Below are positions 15,489-24,572 of a stretch of 64,000 bases of DNA, one piece after another. Source of the DNA: Runella slithyformis DSM 19594 (GTDB taxonomy: Bacteria; Bacteroidota; Bacteroidia; Cytophagales; Spirosomataceae). Below the pieces are notes generated by a model, which ran no database searches, was not told the DNA's origin, and was given only the letters and a program-made list of their open reading frames with translations. How positions within the stretch are numbered: position 1 is the stretch's first letter; each line of letters begins with the position of its first letter. Both the position numbers and the translations under genes were made by a program. The DNA is taken from positions 929,501 through 993,500 of the forward strand of contig NC_015703.1 in assembly GCF_000218895.1 (NCBI RefSeq), read 5' to 3'.

Positions 15489-16220
15489 TTATTCTGCCCG
15501 GACGATCAGATCAGGCCGGACCGTGTCGTGTTGATTCAGGCGAAGCCAAAGCTGCGCCAGTACCACCACGTCTTCTTTGCAGTAGCGTCGGATGCGGTCG
15601 AGGTCTTTTTCTGCGTAATAAACGCGGGTTACGTCTTCTCCGCTGATGTCTGACTTACTGCTCGGAATCCCAAAAAGCGCCGCCAGCAAGTCCAATTGTG
15701 CAAAGCTTTTATAATCGCCGAAACGCCACATATCGAGCGTATCCTGATGCAGGATTTCCCAGGGTTTTTTGCCGGAAAGTTTCAGTGAATCGGGAAGCGT
15801 AATTCCATTGACCAGCATTCGACGACAGAGGAAAGGGAAGTCAAACTCCTTGCCGTTGTGGGCACACAATATGAGTTGGTTTTGAGGGTATTTTTCAATC
15901 AACTCCTTAAACTCCAACAGAATCGCCTTTTCATCGTCGCCGGCAATGGATTTTACCTTAAACCGCGGCAGGTCATCGGAGGCGGTCCAATACAACGCCC
16001 CTACCCCGATGCAGATGATCTTACCGAATTCGGAATAAATCGCCGCCCGACGATAGAACAGGTCAAAGGCCGAGACGTGTTCTTCATTGCGGATATTAGC
16101 CGCTTTTCGCTGCCACTGCTCCTGCATACGCTCATCTAAAAGATCAAACGAGGCTTTCCCCGACACCGTTTCCAGGTCGATAAACAGTACATTTTTGGCA
16201 ACTCGACGAAGTTCTTGCAT
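15489..16220 (-). CDS. DEDD-type 3'-5' exonuclease (PolB-like ribonuclease H fold)
   Basis: 243 residues from the ATG at 16220 (a longer frame to 16268 runs through a repeat and is unlikely). Exonuclease motifs: LFIDLETVSGK (Asp and Glu of Exo I), CAHNGKEFDFPFL (Exo II Asp) and YCKEDVVVLAQL (Exo III Asp). It matches the family annotated as predicted 3'-5' exonuclease related to the proofreading domain of DNA polymerase B. Stand-alone, cytoplasmic. It is the last gene of a ruvX-def-exonuclease group on this strand, so a role in DNA or RNA maintenance is plausible; the substrate is not shown by sequence. Confidence 0.85.
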   Translation of the reverse strand: MQELRRVAKNVLFIDLETVSGKASFDLLDERMQEQWQRKAANIRNEEHVSAFDLFYRRAAIYSEFGKIICIGVGALYWTASDDLPRFKVKSIAGDDEKAILLEFKELIEKYPQNQLILCAHNGKEFDFPFLCRRMLVNGITLPDSLKLSGKKPWEILHQDTLDMWRFGDYKSFAQLDLLAALFGIPSSKSDISGEDVTRVYYAEKDLDRIRRYCKEDVVVLAQLWLRLNQHDTVRPDLIVRAE

Positions 16221-16229
16221 ATGTATTTG

Positions 16230-16305
16230 GTAATGAGTATCAAGTACTGAGCAGTCTGTACCGATCATAAAACCCCTGCCCTCAATACTCTATACTTACT
16301 CACTA
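16230..16305. repeat. Intergenic imperfect inverted repeat (TAATGAGTA family)
   Basis: GTAATGAGTATCAAGTACTGAG on the left faces CTCAATACTCTATACTTACT on the right (positions ~16230-16300), between def and the exonuclease. It matches in style and words the element at 7785-7888. Confidence 0.45.
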
Positions 16306-16875
16306 TTTAGGAAATCTCATTTTGTAATCTACTTTCACGTTGCCCTTGGTGATATCGGCCAACCGCTTTTTGAGCATTTGTCTTTTCAACATAGGCAGAT
16401 AATCCGTGAACAGTTTGCCTTCCAAATGGTCATATTCGTGCTGAATGATGCGCGCTGCCATTCCTCCGTAGGTTTCCACGTGCTCGTTCCAATCCATGTC
16501 ACGGTACTTGATCTTAACGGTTTCGGGACGATATACATCCGCCCGAATGCCCGGAATGCTGAGACACCCTTCTTCAAAGCCCCATTCTTCGCCGGTTTCT
16601 TCCAGCATTTCAGGATTGATGAATACTTTCTTAAAACCCTCCAGGCTCGGGTCTTTGTCTTCCTCTTGCTCATCTTCATTAAGGGGAGTTCCATCCACCA
16701 CAAACAATCGGATGCTTTGACCGATCTGCGGGGCGGCCAAACCGATGCCCGAAGAATCATACATGGTTTGGTACATATTTTCTACCAACTCGGGCAGATT
16801 GATCTCGTCTTTTTCGAGGGGGCGGGCTACTTTCCGTAATACCGGGTCGCCGTAAGCTACTATTGGGAAAATCAT
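16303..16875 (-). CDS. def: Peptide deformylase
   Basis: 190 residues. All three family motifs are intact: GIGLAAPQIG (about 43-52), EEGCLSIPG with the metal-binding Cys, and QHEYDHLEG with the two metal-binding His and catalytic Glu. It removes the N-formyl group from nascent proteins in the cytoplasm. An insertion between motifs 1 and 2 rich in Asp/Glu (EDEQEEDKDPSLEG) is typical of Bacteroidota enzymes. It lies 53 bases downstream of ruvX on the same strand. Confidence 0.97.
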   Translation of the reverse strand: MIFPIVAYGDPVLRKVARPLEKDEINLPELVENMYQTMYDSSGIGLAAPQIGQSIRLFVVDGTPLNEDEQEEDKDPSLEGFKKVFINPEMLEETGEEWGFEEGCLSIPGIRADVYRPETVKIKYRDMDWNEHVETYGGMAARIIQHEYDHLEGKLFTDYLPMLKRQMLKKRLADITKGNVKVDYKMRFPK

Positions 16876-16928
16876 TGTTAATCGTTGTCCTTTAATGGTT
16901 TATCGGGCAAAACACCCATCCTAAGGTT

Positions 16929-17342
16929 TCATCGTTGGCTTTCTATGAACGACTGTAAAATAATGGTGGCACTCACTTTGTCAATGTTGCCTTTGTCGCG
17001 GCGATCGCTTTTTTTGGAGCCCATCGTAATCATGGTCTGCAATGCCATGCGGCTGGTAAACCGCTCATCGTGCTCGTGTACGGGGGTGTCGGGAAACGCC
17101 TTTTTGAGCTGTTTGATAAAACCTTTGACCAGATGAGTGTTATTGGTATCGGTGTTTTCCAACGTTCGCGGCATTCCGACCACAAACATATCCACGGTTT
17201 CTTTGGCAGTATAGCGTTTCAGAAACTCAATCAACTCAAAGGAGCGTACCGTTTCGAGCGCCGTCGCAATGATCTGTAACGGGTCCGTAACAGCTATTCC
17301 GGTTCGTTTTGAGCCATAATCAATGGCAAGAATTCGCCCCAC
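16929..17342 (-). CDS. ruvX: Holliday junction resolvase-like / pre-16S rRNA nuclease YqgF
   Basis: 137 residues starting at GTG. RNase H-like YqgF family: ILAIDYGSKRTGIAVTDP at the N-terminus (first catalytic Asp), VVGMP, DERFTSRMA and the C-terminal DKVSATIILQSF (second Asp). In E. coli the homologue trims the 5' end of 16S rRNA; some members resolve Holliday junctions. First gene of the ruvX-def-exonuclease group. Confidence 0.95.
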   Translation of the reverse strand: MGRILAIDYGSKRTGIAVTDPLQIIATALETVRSFELIEFLKRYTAKETVDMFVVGMPRTLENTDTNNTHLVKGFIKQLKKAFPDTPVHEHDERFTSRMALQTMITMGSKKSDRRDKGNIDKVSATIILQSFIESQR

Positions 17343-17459
17343 TAGTTCGTTATGTTTGAGTTAGTTGTCAATAAAAAGTATCCTTAACAAAGCGGGGAAA
17401 AAGCGCCGCATTGACTATTCCCCAAAATTCCCTGAGACCTTAGATTGACAAGTAAACTG

Positions 17460-17467
17460 CAAATATA
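17460..17467 (-). promoter_or_regulatory. Minus-strand -7 box (TATATTTG) for ruvX
   Basis: Exact TAnnTTTG on the minus strand, about 120 bases before the ruvX GTG. The 390-base gap 17343-17732 between ruvX and htrA otherwise shows AT-rich sequence and no gene; the htrA promoter must lie in its right half but no clean match was found. Confidence 0.4.
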
Positions 17468-17732
17468 GCAGAAAAATCGTCAGCACTTGGCGTCATTCAT
17501 TCATTAAAGCCCTTCAAGTACGTGACAATTTGACAGTTACCCGGGGCTTGCATCATTCTTTTATAGATACAGTATCCCAAAACTTTTGTTTGTTAAATAG
17601 TGTTAAAAAATGAAAATTCGGGCACTGATATTCTTGTCTGAAACGTTATGTCGATACATTTTTGACAGTTCATTTTAAATACTAAAAATTAACGATAATC
17701 AGTTATTAAAACCAAAACCAAATCATAACGTC

Positions 17733-19256
17733 ATGACTCAAAATTGGAAATCCTTGGCATTGGTTGGACTTATTTCAAGCGCGGTTACAGTAGGCAGTGT
17801 GAAGCTTTTAGGCGGTATTGACGATTCAAAAGACGTCGTCTTTACCGAAGCGAGTGCTCCTTCTCTGAATCGTTTTACCGGGGGAGCCGCTCCCGGGGCA
17901 GCGGCTGACTTTACGTATGCCGCCGAAGTCTCCACCCCTGCGGTAGTGCACATTAAAGCTTCGGCTACCCGCCAGGCCCAACAACGCGGCATGGATATCT
18001 TCGACCTGTTCGGTGAGGATTTCGGCATGCGTCGCAGCGGTCCGCAAAAACAGGAATCCTCCGGCTCGGGGGTTATTGTAAGCGCTGACGGCTATATCGT
18101 CACTAACAACCACGTGGTAGAAGGTGCGGAAGAACTGGAAGTGGTCATGTCCAACAAACGCACCTACAAAGCCAAAGTGATCGGCACAGACCCTTCTACG
18201 GATATTGCCGTGATCCAGATTCCGGCCAAAGATCTGCCGGCATTGACCTTCGGAAATTCTGATGCCATCAAAGTAGGCGAATGGGTAGTGGCCGTCGGTA
18301 ACCCTTTTAACCTTGAATCAACAGTTACAGCGGGGATCGTGAGTGCCAAAGGACGCGGTATCGGTATCCTGGCCGAGAAATTCCAGCAGCAGTCACGCGC
18401 TCGCGGCAGCCAGTTTAAAGGTGATACTCCTTTGGAATCGTTTATTCAAACGGATGCGGTGGTCAACCCCGGCAACTCGGGCGGAGCACTGGTCAATCTT
18501 AAAGGGGAATTAGTAGGGATCAATACTGCCATTGCCAGTCCAACGGGCAGCTACGCCGGCTATGCCTTTGCAGTTCCTTCCAGCCTGGTCAAGAAAGTAT
18601 CCAGTGATATTATCAAATTCGGTGGTGTACAGCGCGGCTATATCGGTATCATTCCCGAAGAGCTTGACAGCAAAAAAGCTGAACAATACGATGTAAAAGT
18701 AACTACCGGTATCTACGTACAGGGCTTTGGCGAAGGCAGCAGTGCTGCCAAAGATGCGGGCCTGAAAGTAGGCGATGTGATTACGAAGGTAGACGGTGTC
18801 GATGTCGATTCTGACCCTAAATTCCGTGAATTGGTAGCGCGCAAACGCCCCGGTGAAAGCGTGGTATTGACCGTTAACCGTGCCGGCAGCGTAAAAGACT
18901 ACAGTGTCATGCTGCGCAACCGCGAAGGCGGCCGCGAAATCATTAAAAACGACGAAGCAGACGTAGCACTCAATTCATTGGGAGCCCAATTCAGCGACCT
19001 GAACCCGCGCGAAGTACAGCGTCTGCAACGCTCAAACATTAGCGGGGGCGTGAAAGTAACCGCCATGGAAGCGGGCAAATTAGCCCGTGTAGGCGTGGAA
19101 GAAGGCTTTGTAATCACGAAAGTAAACGACAAGCCTGTTCGTTCGGTGAAAGAATTGAAAGCGGCTTTGGCCGAGAAAAAAGGAGCGCGTGTCCAGATGG
19201 AAGGTCTTTATTTAGACTATCCCGAAGACGTTTACTCTTTCGGATTCAATTTGTAA
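17733..19256 (+). CDS. htrA: HtrA/DegQ-family serine endoprotease
   Basis: 507 residues. An N-terminal hydrophobic segment (about 7-27) anchors or exports the protein to the periplasm. Trypsin-like domain with the triad His127 (TNNHVVEG), Asp157 (STDIAVIQI) and Ser249 (NPGNSGGAL), an LA loop enriched in Gln/Arg, then two PDZ domains (about 300-400 and 415-505). It degrades and refolds damaged envelope proteins. The gene is monocistronic: a long upstream gap and a clear terminator after it. Confidence 0.96.
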   Translation: MTQNWKSLALVGLISSAVTVGSVKLLGGIDDSKDVVFTEASAPSLNRFTGGAAPGAAADFTYAAEVSTPAVVHIKASATRQAQQRGMDIFDLFGEDFGMRRSGPQKQESSGSGVIVSADGYIVTNNHVVEGAEELEVVMSNKRTYKAKVIGTDPSTDIAVIQIPAKDLPALTFGNSDAIKVGEWVVAVGNPFNLESTVTAGIVSAKGRGIGILAEKFQQQSRARGSQFKGDTPLESFIQTDAVVNPGNSGGALVNLKGELVGINTAIASPTGSYAGYAFAVPSSLVKKVSSDIIKFGGVQRGYIGIIPEELDSKKAEQYDVKVTTGIYVQGFGEGSSAAKDAGLKVGDVITKVDGVDVDSDPKFRELVARKRPGESVVLTVNRAGSVKDYSVMLRNREGGREIIKNDEADVALNSLGAQFSDLNPREVQRLQRSNISGGVKVTAMEAGKLARVGVEEGFVITKVNDKPVRSVKELKAALAEKKGARVQMEGLYLDYPEDVYSFGFNL

Positions 19257-19276
19257 TCAATCTCCATAGTACCGTA

Positions 19277-19314
19277 AAAGGGTTAGGCCGGCATCGGTCT
19301 AACCCTTTGTTTTT
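19277..19314 (+). terminator. Intrinsic terminator after htrA
   Basis: 14-nt arms (AAAGGGTTAGGCCG and CGGTCTAACCCTTT, one G-U) around a GCAT loop, followed by GTTTTT. Confidence 0.85.
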
Positions 19315-19360
19315 AGGTAAGGGTTTAGTAGTATTGTAACCTATCCAATCCACACTATAC

Positions 19361-20533
19361 ATGACAACAGCGATCATCATCACAGTCTGTGTTCTGATTC
19401 TTCTTGCCTATATCTTTGACATCACGTCTGCCAAAACCAAGGTTCCTTCCGTTATTCTGCTGCTTTTAATGGGTTGGCTGGTGAAGCAGGCAGCGCTCAC
19501 CACAGGCCTGTCTCTTCCCAACCTCAACCCCGTTCTTCCCATTCTGGGAACGATTGGGCTGATTTTGATCGTCTTGGAAGGCTCTCTGGAACTTGAGTTG
19601 AATACGTCTAAATTTCCACTGATCAAAAAATCATTTGCCGTTGCTTTATTACCGATGTTGCTGTTGGCCTTCGGCACCGCCTGGGCATTTTATTTTTGGG
19701 AGGGAATCAATTTCAGAGACAGCCTTGTCAACGCCATTCCGTTGTGTGTGATCAGCAGCGCGATTGCCATTCCGAGCGTCAGGAATTTGACCGGGCATCA
19801 AAAAGAGTTTATCATTTACGAAAGCAGCCTTTCCGACATTTTAGGGGTTATCTTCTTTAATTTTGTCGTTTTCAACACTACCTTCGGCATCAATTCTGTC
19901 TGGAATTTTATACTTCAGCTTATCGCCATCATTGTCATTTCTTTTCTTTCAACGGGCGCTTTATCGTATCTGTTGAGTAAGATTGACCACCATATCAAAT
20001 TTGCGCCGATCATTCTTTTGGTCATTTTGATCTACAATATTTCCAAAGTGTACCATCTGCCCTCCCTTGTCTTTATTCTGATCTTTGGCTTATTTTTAGG
20101 CAACCTTGATGAGATGAAACGCTTTAAGTGGATCAAACGGCTTAAGCCTGACGTACTGGATCGTGAAGTGAAGAAATTTAAAGAGATCACGATCGAAGCC
20201 ACGTTCGTGATTCGGGCGCTGTTTTTTCTGCTTTTCGGCTATCTGATCGAAACCGCCGAAATCTTAAACCTGAGCACCCTTGGCTGGGCCATCGGAATCG
20301 TGGCCAATATCTTCTGTTTGCGGGCTATTTTGCTCAGATTCTATAAAATGGAACTTTCGCCGCTCATGTTCGTGGCTCCCCGCGGGCTGATCACTATTTT
20401 ACTGTATTTAAGCATTCCTGCGTCCCAAAGCATGTCATTGGTCAACAAATCACTGATTATTCAAATCGTCATTTTGTCGGCTCTAGTGATGATGATCGGG
20501 TTGATGTTGGAGAAAAAGAAAGAAACCATGTAG
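19361..20533 (+). CDS. Cation:proton antiporter (CPA1-like)
   Basis: 390 residues with about 12 hydrophobic segments across the whole length. The central ESSLSDILGVIFFNF provides the buried Asp expected of Na+/H+ exchangers, and VAPRGLITILLYLSIP near 345 is the arginine-containing helix conserved in CPA1 antiporters. No cytoplasmic TrkA-type regulatory domain follows. It exchanges Na+ or K+ for protons at the inner membrane. Stand-alone gene. Confidence 0.85.
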   Translation: MTTAIIITVCVLILLAYIFDITSAKTKVPSVILLLLMGWLVKQAALTTGLSLPNLNPVLPILGTIGLILIVLEGSLELELNTSKFPLIKKSFAVALLPMLLLAFGTAWAFYFWEGINFRDSLVNAIPLCVISSAIAIPSVRNLTGHQKEFIIYESSLSDILGVIFFNFVVFNTTFGINSVWNFILQLIAIIVISFLSTGALSYLLSKIDHHIKFAPIILLVILIYNISKVYHLPSLVFILIFGLFLGNLDEMKRFKWIKRLKPDVLDREVKKFKEITIEATFVIRALFFLLFGYLIETAEILNLSTLGWAIGIVANIFCLRAILLRFYKMELSPLMFVAPRGLITILLYLSIPASQSMSLVNKSLIIQIVILSALVMMIGLMLEKKKETM

Positions 20534-20624
20534 GTACCACAAGATATACAGGATGGCTTAAGCGTCTGACGGTTTGGAACGGGGGCCGCATCGTCGTACC
20601 GACCCGGCCCGACGCCGAAAGCGC

Positions 20625-22763
20625 TTAGGACAGGTGCACCCAAGCCCCGTCTTTCAGGCTACGAACGGCCGCAAAGGCCGCCTGCGTGGTATTCACGATC
20701 TCGTCCAACGGAATCAACGGTGCTCCTCCCGTTTGAATGCGTTTTACCAATTCCTGAAACTGCGTTTTGTGGCCTTTATCCTGGCTCGTTTTGAGTTTGG
20801 AAAAACCTTTGAACCCATAGCCTTCCAACGTTCGGAAGTTATCCAACACCAGCGTCCGCTCCTGCGAATACACTTCTACCCGCTCTTTGGAATACGCTTT
20901 ATGACCATTGGAAAAATAGTTGATCACGCCCGTTGAGCCATTTTCATAACGCAACAGAATGCTTGCATTATCGGTTGTTTCGGTGGCCTGCGGCCCCATG
21001 GCATTCATGCACACCGCCGCCACGCGGCTGCCCGTCAGGTAGGTGATCAAATCAATAAAGTGGCAGGCTTCGCCCAGAATACGTCCGCCACCCACGGCAC
21101 GGTCATGGACCCACGAGTTGGCAGGAATAAACCCTGCATTCATCGTGGCAATGATATTCATGGGCGCATCGCCCAGCAACGATTTCATTTTCAGGGCGTG
21201 GGGCGAAAAACGACGATTGAACCCAACCGTAATACTCAGGCTTTTCGCCTGTTGAAAGCTTTCCAGAAGTTGGCTCATTTCTTCTTCAAAAATGGCCAAA
21301 GGCTTTTCCACAAACACATGTTTGCCTGCGTGCAGCGCTTCCACGATCAGACGAGCATGTTGATTATGACGGGTCGTGATCATGACCAGATCCACCTCAT
21401 CATCCTGTAAGATTTCGCGGTAATCCGTCGTACTGTGGGCAATACCGTGTTTTTGCGCCAACGCCGTTCCCGACAATCCATTCGCACTCGCAATGTATTT
21501 TATATTGGCTTGCATTGCCCTACCCTGCATTGCCCTGCCTTTTAAGGCAGGGATTAAAGTCATTTTGGTAAAATTTCCTGCACCAATGATTCCGATCACC
21601 CCTTTTCGGCCCGCAAAAGAAATAGTATGGTGGCGAACGGTACGCTCCGAAGAAGCTTTGTCGGGATAGACCAACAGGGAGGCAATGGCCCCGCCTTTAC
21701 CCATATCCCTGTAAATTGTTTGGTACTCTTCCAGTGGAATTTGTTCCGTAATAAAGGGTTTTACATCAAGCAAGCCCGATTCCATCAACTGAAGGAGGGT
21801 CTGAAAATTGCGGTTTTCGGTCCAGCGAACGAACGCCAGCGGATAGTCTACGCCTTTTTGCTCATAGTCATCGTCATACCGCCCCGGGCCATAAGAGCAG
21901 GATACCTGAAAAGAAAGCTCTTTTTCGTAAAACTCCGCCCGACTCAAATTCAGGCCGATTACGCCCACCAATATGATACGTCCGCGCTTGCGCGACATGC
22001 GGGCGGCCTGTGAAATGATCTCATCCGTTTTGGTCGAAGCCGTAATCACCACGCCATCGGCCCCCACACCGTTGGTGAGGCTTTCCACCCACTTGACGGG
22101 GTCGGTTCCGGCGGCGGGATTGGCCGCTAAGATGCCTTTTTCGCGGGCAATGCGGAGTTTATTTTCGTCAAAATCAAATCCAATGACCCGACAGCCGTTC
22201 AATCGAAGCAATTCGGCCGTCAACAATCCGATTAATCCCAGCCCGATCACCACGACGGTTTCGCCCAGGGTTGGATTCAATAACCGCACCCCCTGCAACC
22301 CGATGGAGCCAATGACCGTAAACGCCGCCTCTTCGTCCGAAATACCCTCCGGAACCTTAGCCACCAAATTGCGCGGCACGCACACGATCTCAGCGTGCGG
22401 ACCGTTGGACGCCACGCGGTCGCCGATGCGAATATCGGTCACGCCCTCACCCACGGCCATCACCCGGCCCACATTACAATAGCCCAACGGAAGCGGCTGC
22501 CCCAATTTATTAAAAACGGCCTCCAGAGTTGGCATCAGGCCGTCAGACTTGATTTTATCCAACACCATTTTGACCCGATCGGGCTGTTGGCGGGCTTTTT
22601 CGATGAGGTTGGCCTTGCCAAATTCCACCAGCATGCGTTCGGTTCCCAACGAAACCAAACTCCGACGCGTTTGAATCAGTACAGCTCCTCGTTTTACCTG
22701 CGGCGCAGGCACTTCTTCCAGTAATGTTTGACCGTTTTTAAGGTTTTGGATCAGTTGCTTCAT
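20625..22763 (-). CDS. Two-domain oxidoreductase: zinc-type alcohol dehydrogenase fused to Gfo/Idh/MocA
   Basis: 712 residues from the ATG at 22763. The N-terminal half (1-355) is a medium-chain dehydrogenase with Rossmann motif VIGLGLIGLLTAELL but without the usual catalytic zinc Cys-His-Glu set; the C-terminal half (about 380-712) is a Gfo/Idh/MocA dehydrogenase with IGIIGAGNF and the EKPLA motif. Such fusions are found in Bacteroidota and Proteobacteria near exopolysaccharide or nucleotide-sugar genes. At the domain start the pentapeptide GRAMQ is duplicated by a 15-bp tandem repeat (about 21513-21541). No glycan cluster is adjacent here. Substrate unknown. Confidence 0.85.
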   Translation of the reverse strand: MKQLIQNLKNGQTLLEEVPAPQVKRGAVLIQTRRSLVSLGTERMLVEFGKANLIEKARQQPDRVKMVLDKIKSDGLMPTLEAVFNKLGQPLPLGYCNVGRVMAVGEGVTDIRIGDRVASNGPHAEIVCVPRNLVAKVPEGISDEEAAFTVIGSIGLQGVRLLNPTLGETVVVIGLGLIGLLTAELLRLNGCRVIGFDFDENKLRIAREKGILAANPAAGTDPVKWVESLTNGVGADGVVITASTKTDEIISQAARMSRKRGRIILVGVIGLNLSRAEFYEKELSFQVSCSYGPGRYDDDYEQKGVDYPLAFVRWTENRNFQTLLQLMESGLLDVKPFITEQIPLEEYQTIYRDMGKGGAIASLLVYPDKASSERTVRHHTISFAGRKGVIGIIGAGNFTKMTLIPALKGRAMQGRAMQANIKYIASANGLSGTALAQKHGIAHSTTDYREILQDDEVDLVMITTRHNQHARLIVEALHAGKHVFVEKPLAIFEEEMSQLLESFQQAKSLSITVGFNRRFSPHALKMKSLLGDAPMNIIATMNAGFIPANSWVHDRAVGGGRILGEACHFIDLITYLTGSRVAAVCMNAMGPQATETTDNASILLRYENGSTGVINYFSNGHKAYSKERVEVYSQERTLVLDNFRTLEGYGFKGFSKLKTSQDKGHKTQFQELVKRIQTGGAPLIPLDEIVNTTQAAFAAVRSLKDGAWVHLS

Positions 22764-22767
22764 GGGG

Positions 22768-22775
22768 CAAAAATA
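22768..22775 (-). promoter_or_regulatory. Minus-strand -7 box (TATTTTTG) abutting the start codon
   Basis: TATTTTTG lies only four bases from the ATG of the two-domain oxidoreductase; if functional the message would be leaderless or nearly so. Confidence 0.35.
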
Positions 22776-22950
22776 CAAAAGCTTACCTATAGTCAATAGT
22801 TGATTTTTATAAGGTAAGCCAACTTAAATCGAAGCGTGTTTTTTGTCTCGTTATATCAAAAAACCGCTTACGAAAATCCTTGCCGCTAAAAACCAAGAAA
22901 GGATTTGAAGCAGGGACGACAAAGATAGCCGAACCCGCTGTCCTTAACTT

Positions 22951-23175
22951 TTAGAAAAACCGTCGTACCAGCCAAATGATCAGGTTGAGAAGTACACTCA
23001 GCACAATACAGGTAACGATCGGAAAGTAAAAACCGAACCTTTCACGCTTAATGCGTATATCCCCGGGAAGTTGGCCAAGCCAATGCAGTTTGTCCGAAAA
23101 AAAATAGACAATCACCCCAACTGCCACCATGAGGAGACCAATGCCGATGAGATATTTGCCAAATGCAGGATTCAT
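22951..23175 (-). CDS. DUF2905 family small membrane protein
   Basis: 74 residues from ATG 23175. Two membrane helices flank the conserved block LGQLPGDIRIKRERFGFYFP, the DUF2905 signature. Function unknown in the family. It is divergent from the nucleoside transporter gene, with 84 bases between them. Confidence 0.88.
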   Translation of the reverse strand: MNPAFGKYLIGIGLLMVAVGVIVYFFSDKLHWLGQLPGDIRIKRERFGFYFPIVTCIVLSVLLNLIIWLVRRFF

Positions 23176-23259
23176 AGGCCCAAATTTACGAAGGATTTGA
23201 CTTTGTAACCAAAATCCGTCATTTTCGCCCATTCAAAAAAACTCAACCCTAAAACCTTT

Positions 23260-24456
23260 ATGAAGTCTACCGTCCGGATACAATTGATGTTAATGATGTT
23301 CCTCCAGTTTTTTACCTGGGGTTCTTGGTACGGCCAGATGAGTGTTTACCTCGGCAAACAACTCAACGCCACCGGCGACCAGATCGGAAATGCGTACCTC
23401 GCTTTCTCCATCGCCATGATCATTTCTCCCTTTATCGGAGCCGTGGCTGACCGTTATTTTGCCGCTCAAAAAGTGCTGGGCGCGTTAAATATGCTGGGGG
23501 CCGGTTTGCTTTTCGTGTTGTCGCAAATCAACGATGCCGGTACTTTCTTCTGGGTTATTTTGGCGTATTGTTTATGTTTTGCGCCCTGCATCGCTCTTAC
23601 TACGTCCATTTCCATGCGGCACATTGCCTCTCCGGAAAAAGACTTCCCTGCCATTCGGGTGATGGGAACCATTGCGTGGATCGCCGTTACCAATTTGGTG
23701 GGTTTTCTGAATGTCGGCGATCAGGTGACCATTTTCCACATCTCCATCATTACTTCTATCATCTTAGGTTTACTTGCCTTTACCCTGCCCAATACACCGC
23801 CACGCGCTACGGGTCCGGTCAATATAGGTCAGATCATCGGAGCCGATGCCTTTTCCCTGTTCAAAGACCGTTCATTTGTCATTTTCTTTATTGCTTCGGT
23901 CGCGATTTGTATTCCTCTTTCGTTTTATTATGCCTTTGCCAACCCTTCGTTACGGGCATCAGGGATGGAATTTGTGGAAAACAAAATGTCCTTGGGCCAA
24001 GTCTCCGAAGTTGTTTTCATGCTCTTGATTCCGTTGGCATTCAGCCGATTGGGCGTCAAATGGATGTTGGCCGTCGGGCTGATCTCGTGGATTGTCCGCT
24101 TCCTGTTCTTCGGCTACGGTGATGCCGACACCGGCGAATGGATGCTGTACGCGGCCATTTTACTCCACGGCGTGTGTTTTGACTTTTTCTTCGTCACGGG
24201 TCAGATTTACACCGATACCAAAGCCGGCGACCGCATCAAATCGCAGGCGCAGGGCCTCATTACCCTGGCTACCTACGGCCTCGGCATGGGGATTGGCTCA
24301 TGGATAGGCGGCAAAGTGGTCGCAGCCAACACCAACGCCGAAAACCTTACCGATTGGCTGGGCGTATGGATGGTACCGGCCGGCATCGCTGCGGCGGTCT
24401 TGGTGCTGTTTCTGATCTTTTTCAGTGACAAGTCTGCCAAGCCTGCGGCCGCTTAA
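23260..24456 (+). CDS. Nucleoside:H+ symporter (NHS/MFS family) transporter
   Basis: 398 residues with 12 predicted membrane segments. The N-terminus FLQFFTWGSWYGQMSVYL and the loop GAVADRYF match the nucleoside:H+ symporter (NupG-like) branch of the major facilitator superfamily common in Bacteroidota; a second conserved block is FFFVTGQIYTDTKA near 308-322. Substrates are expected to be nucleosides, but no nucleoside hydrolase is adjacent to confirm it. Confidence 0.85.
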   Translation: MKSTVRIQLMLMMFLQFFTWGSWYGQMSVYLGKQLNATGDQIGNAYLAFSIAMIISPFIGAVADRYFAAQKVLGALNMLGAGLLFVLSQINDAGTFFWVILAYCLCFAPCIALTTSISMRHIASPEKDFPAIRVMGTIAWIAVTNLVGFLNVGDQVTIFHISIITSIILGLLAFTLPNTPPRATGPVNIGQIIGADAFSLFKDRSFVIFFIASVAICIPLSFYYAFANPSLRASGMEFVENKMSLGQVSEVVFMLLIPLAFSRLGVKWMLAVGLISWIVRFLFFGYGDADTGEWMLYAAILLHGVCFDFFFVTGQIYTDTKAGDRIKSQAQGLITLATYGLGMGIGSWIGGKVVAANTNAENLTDWLGVWMVPAGIAAAVLVLFLIFFSDKSAKPAAA

Positions 24457-24513
24457 AAGAGCTGTCGAGTAACACTCTCTCAATCAACGAAATAAACATT
24501 TTCCCACACAATT

Positions 24514-24540
24514 CCCCCTCTCTTCAGCAAAGAGAGGGGG
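24514..24540 (+). terminator. GC-rich 11-bp stem-loop
   Basis: CCCCCTCTCTT (24514-24524) pairs with AAGAGAGGGGG (24530-24540) around 5 bases. No T run follows, so termination strength is uncertain. Confidence 0.5.
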
Positions 24541-24572
24541 CGGGACGGGCCGACGATTCGGTGAGGTTCTGC

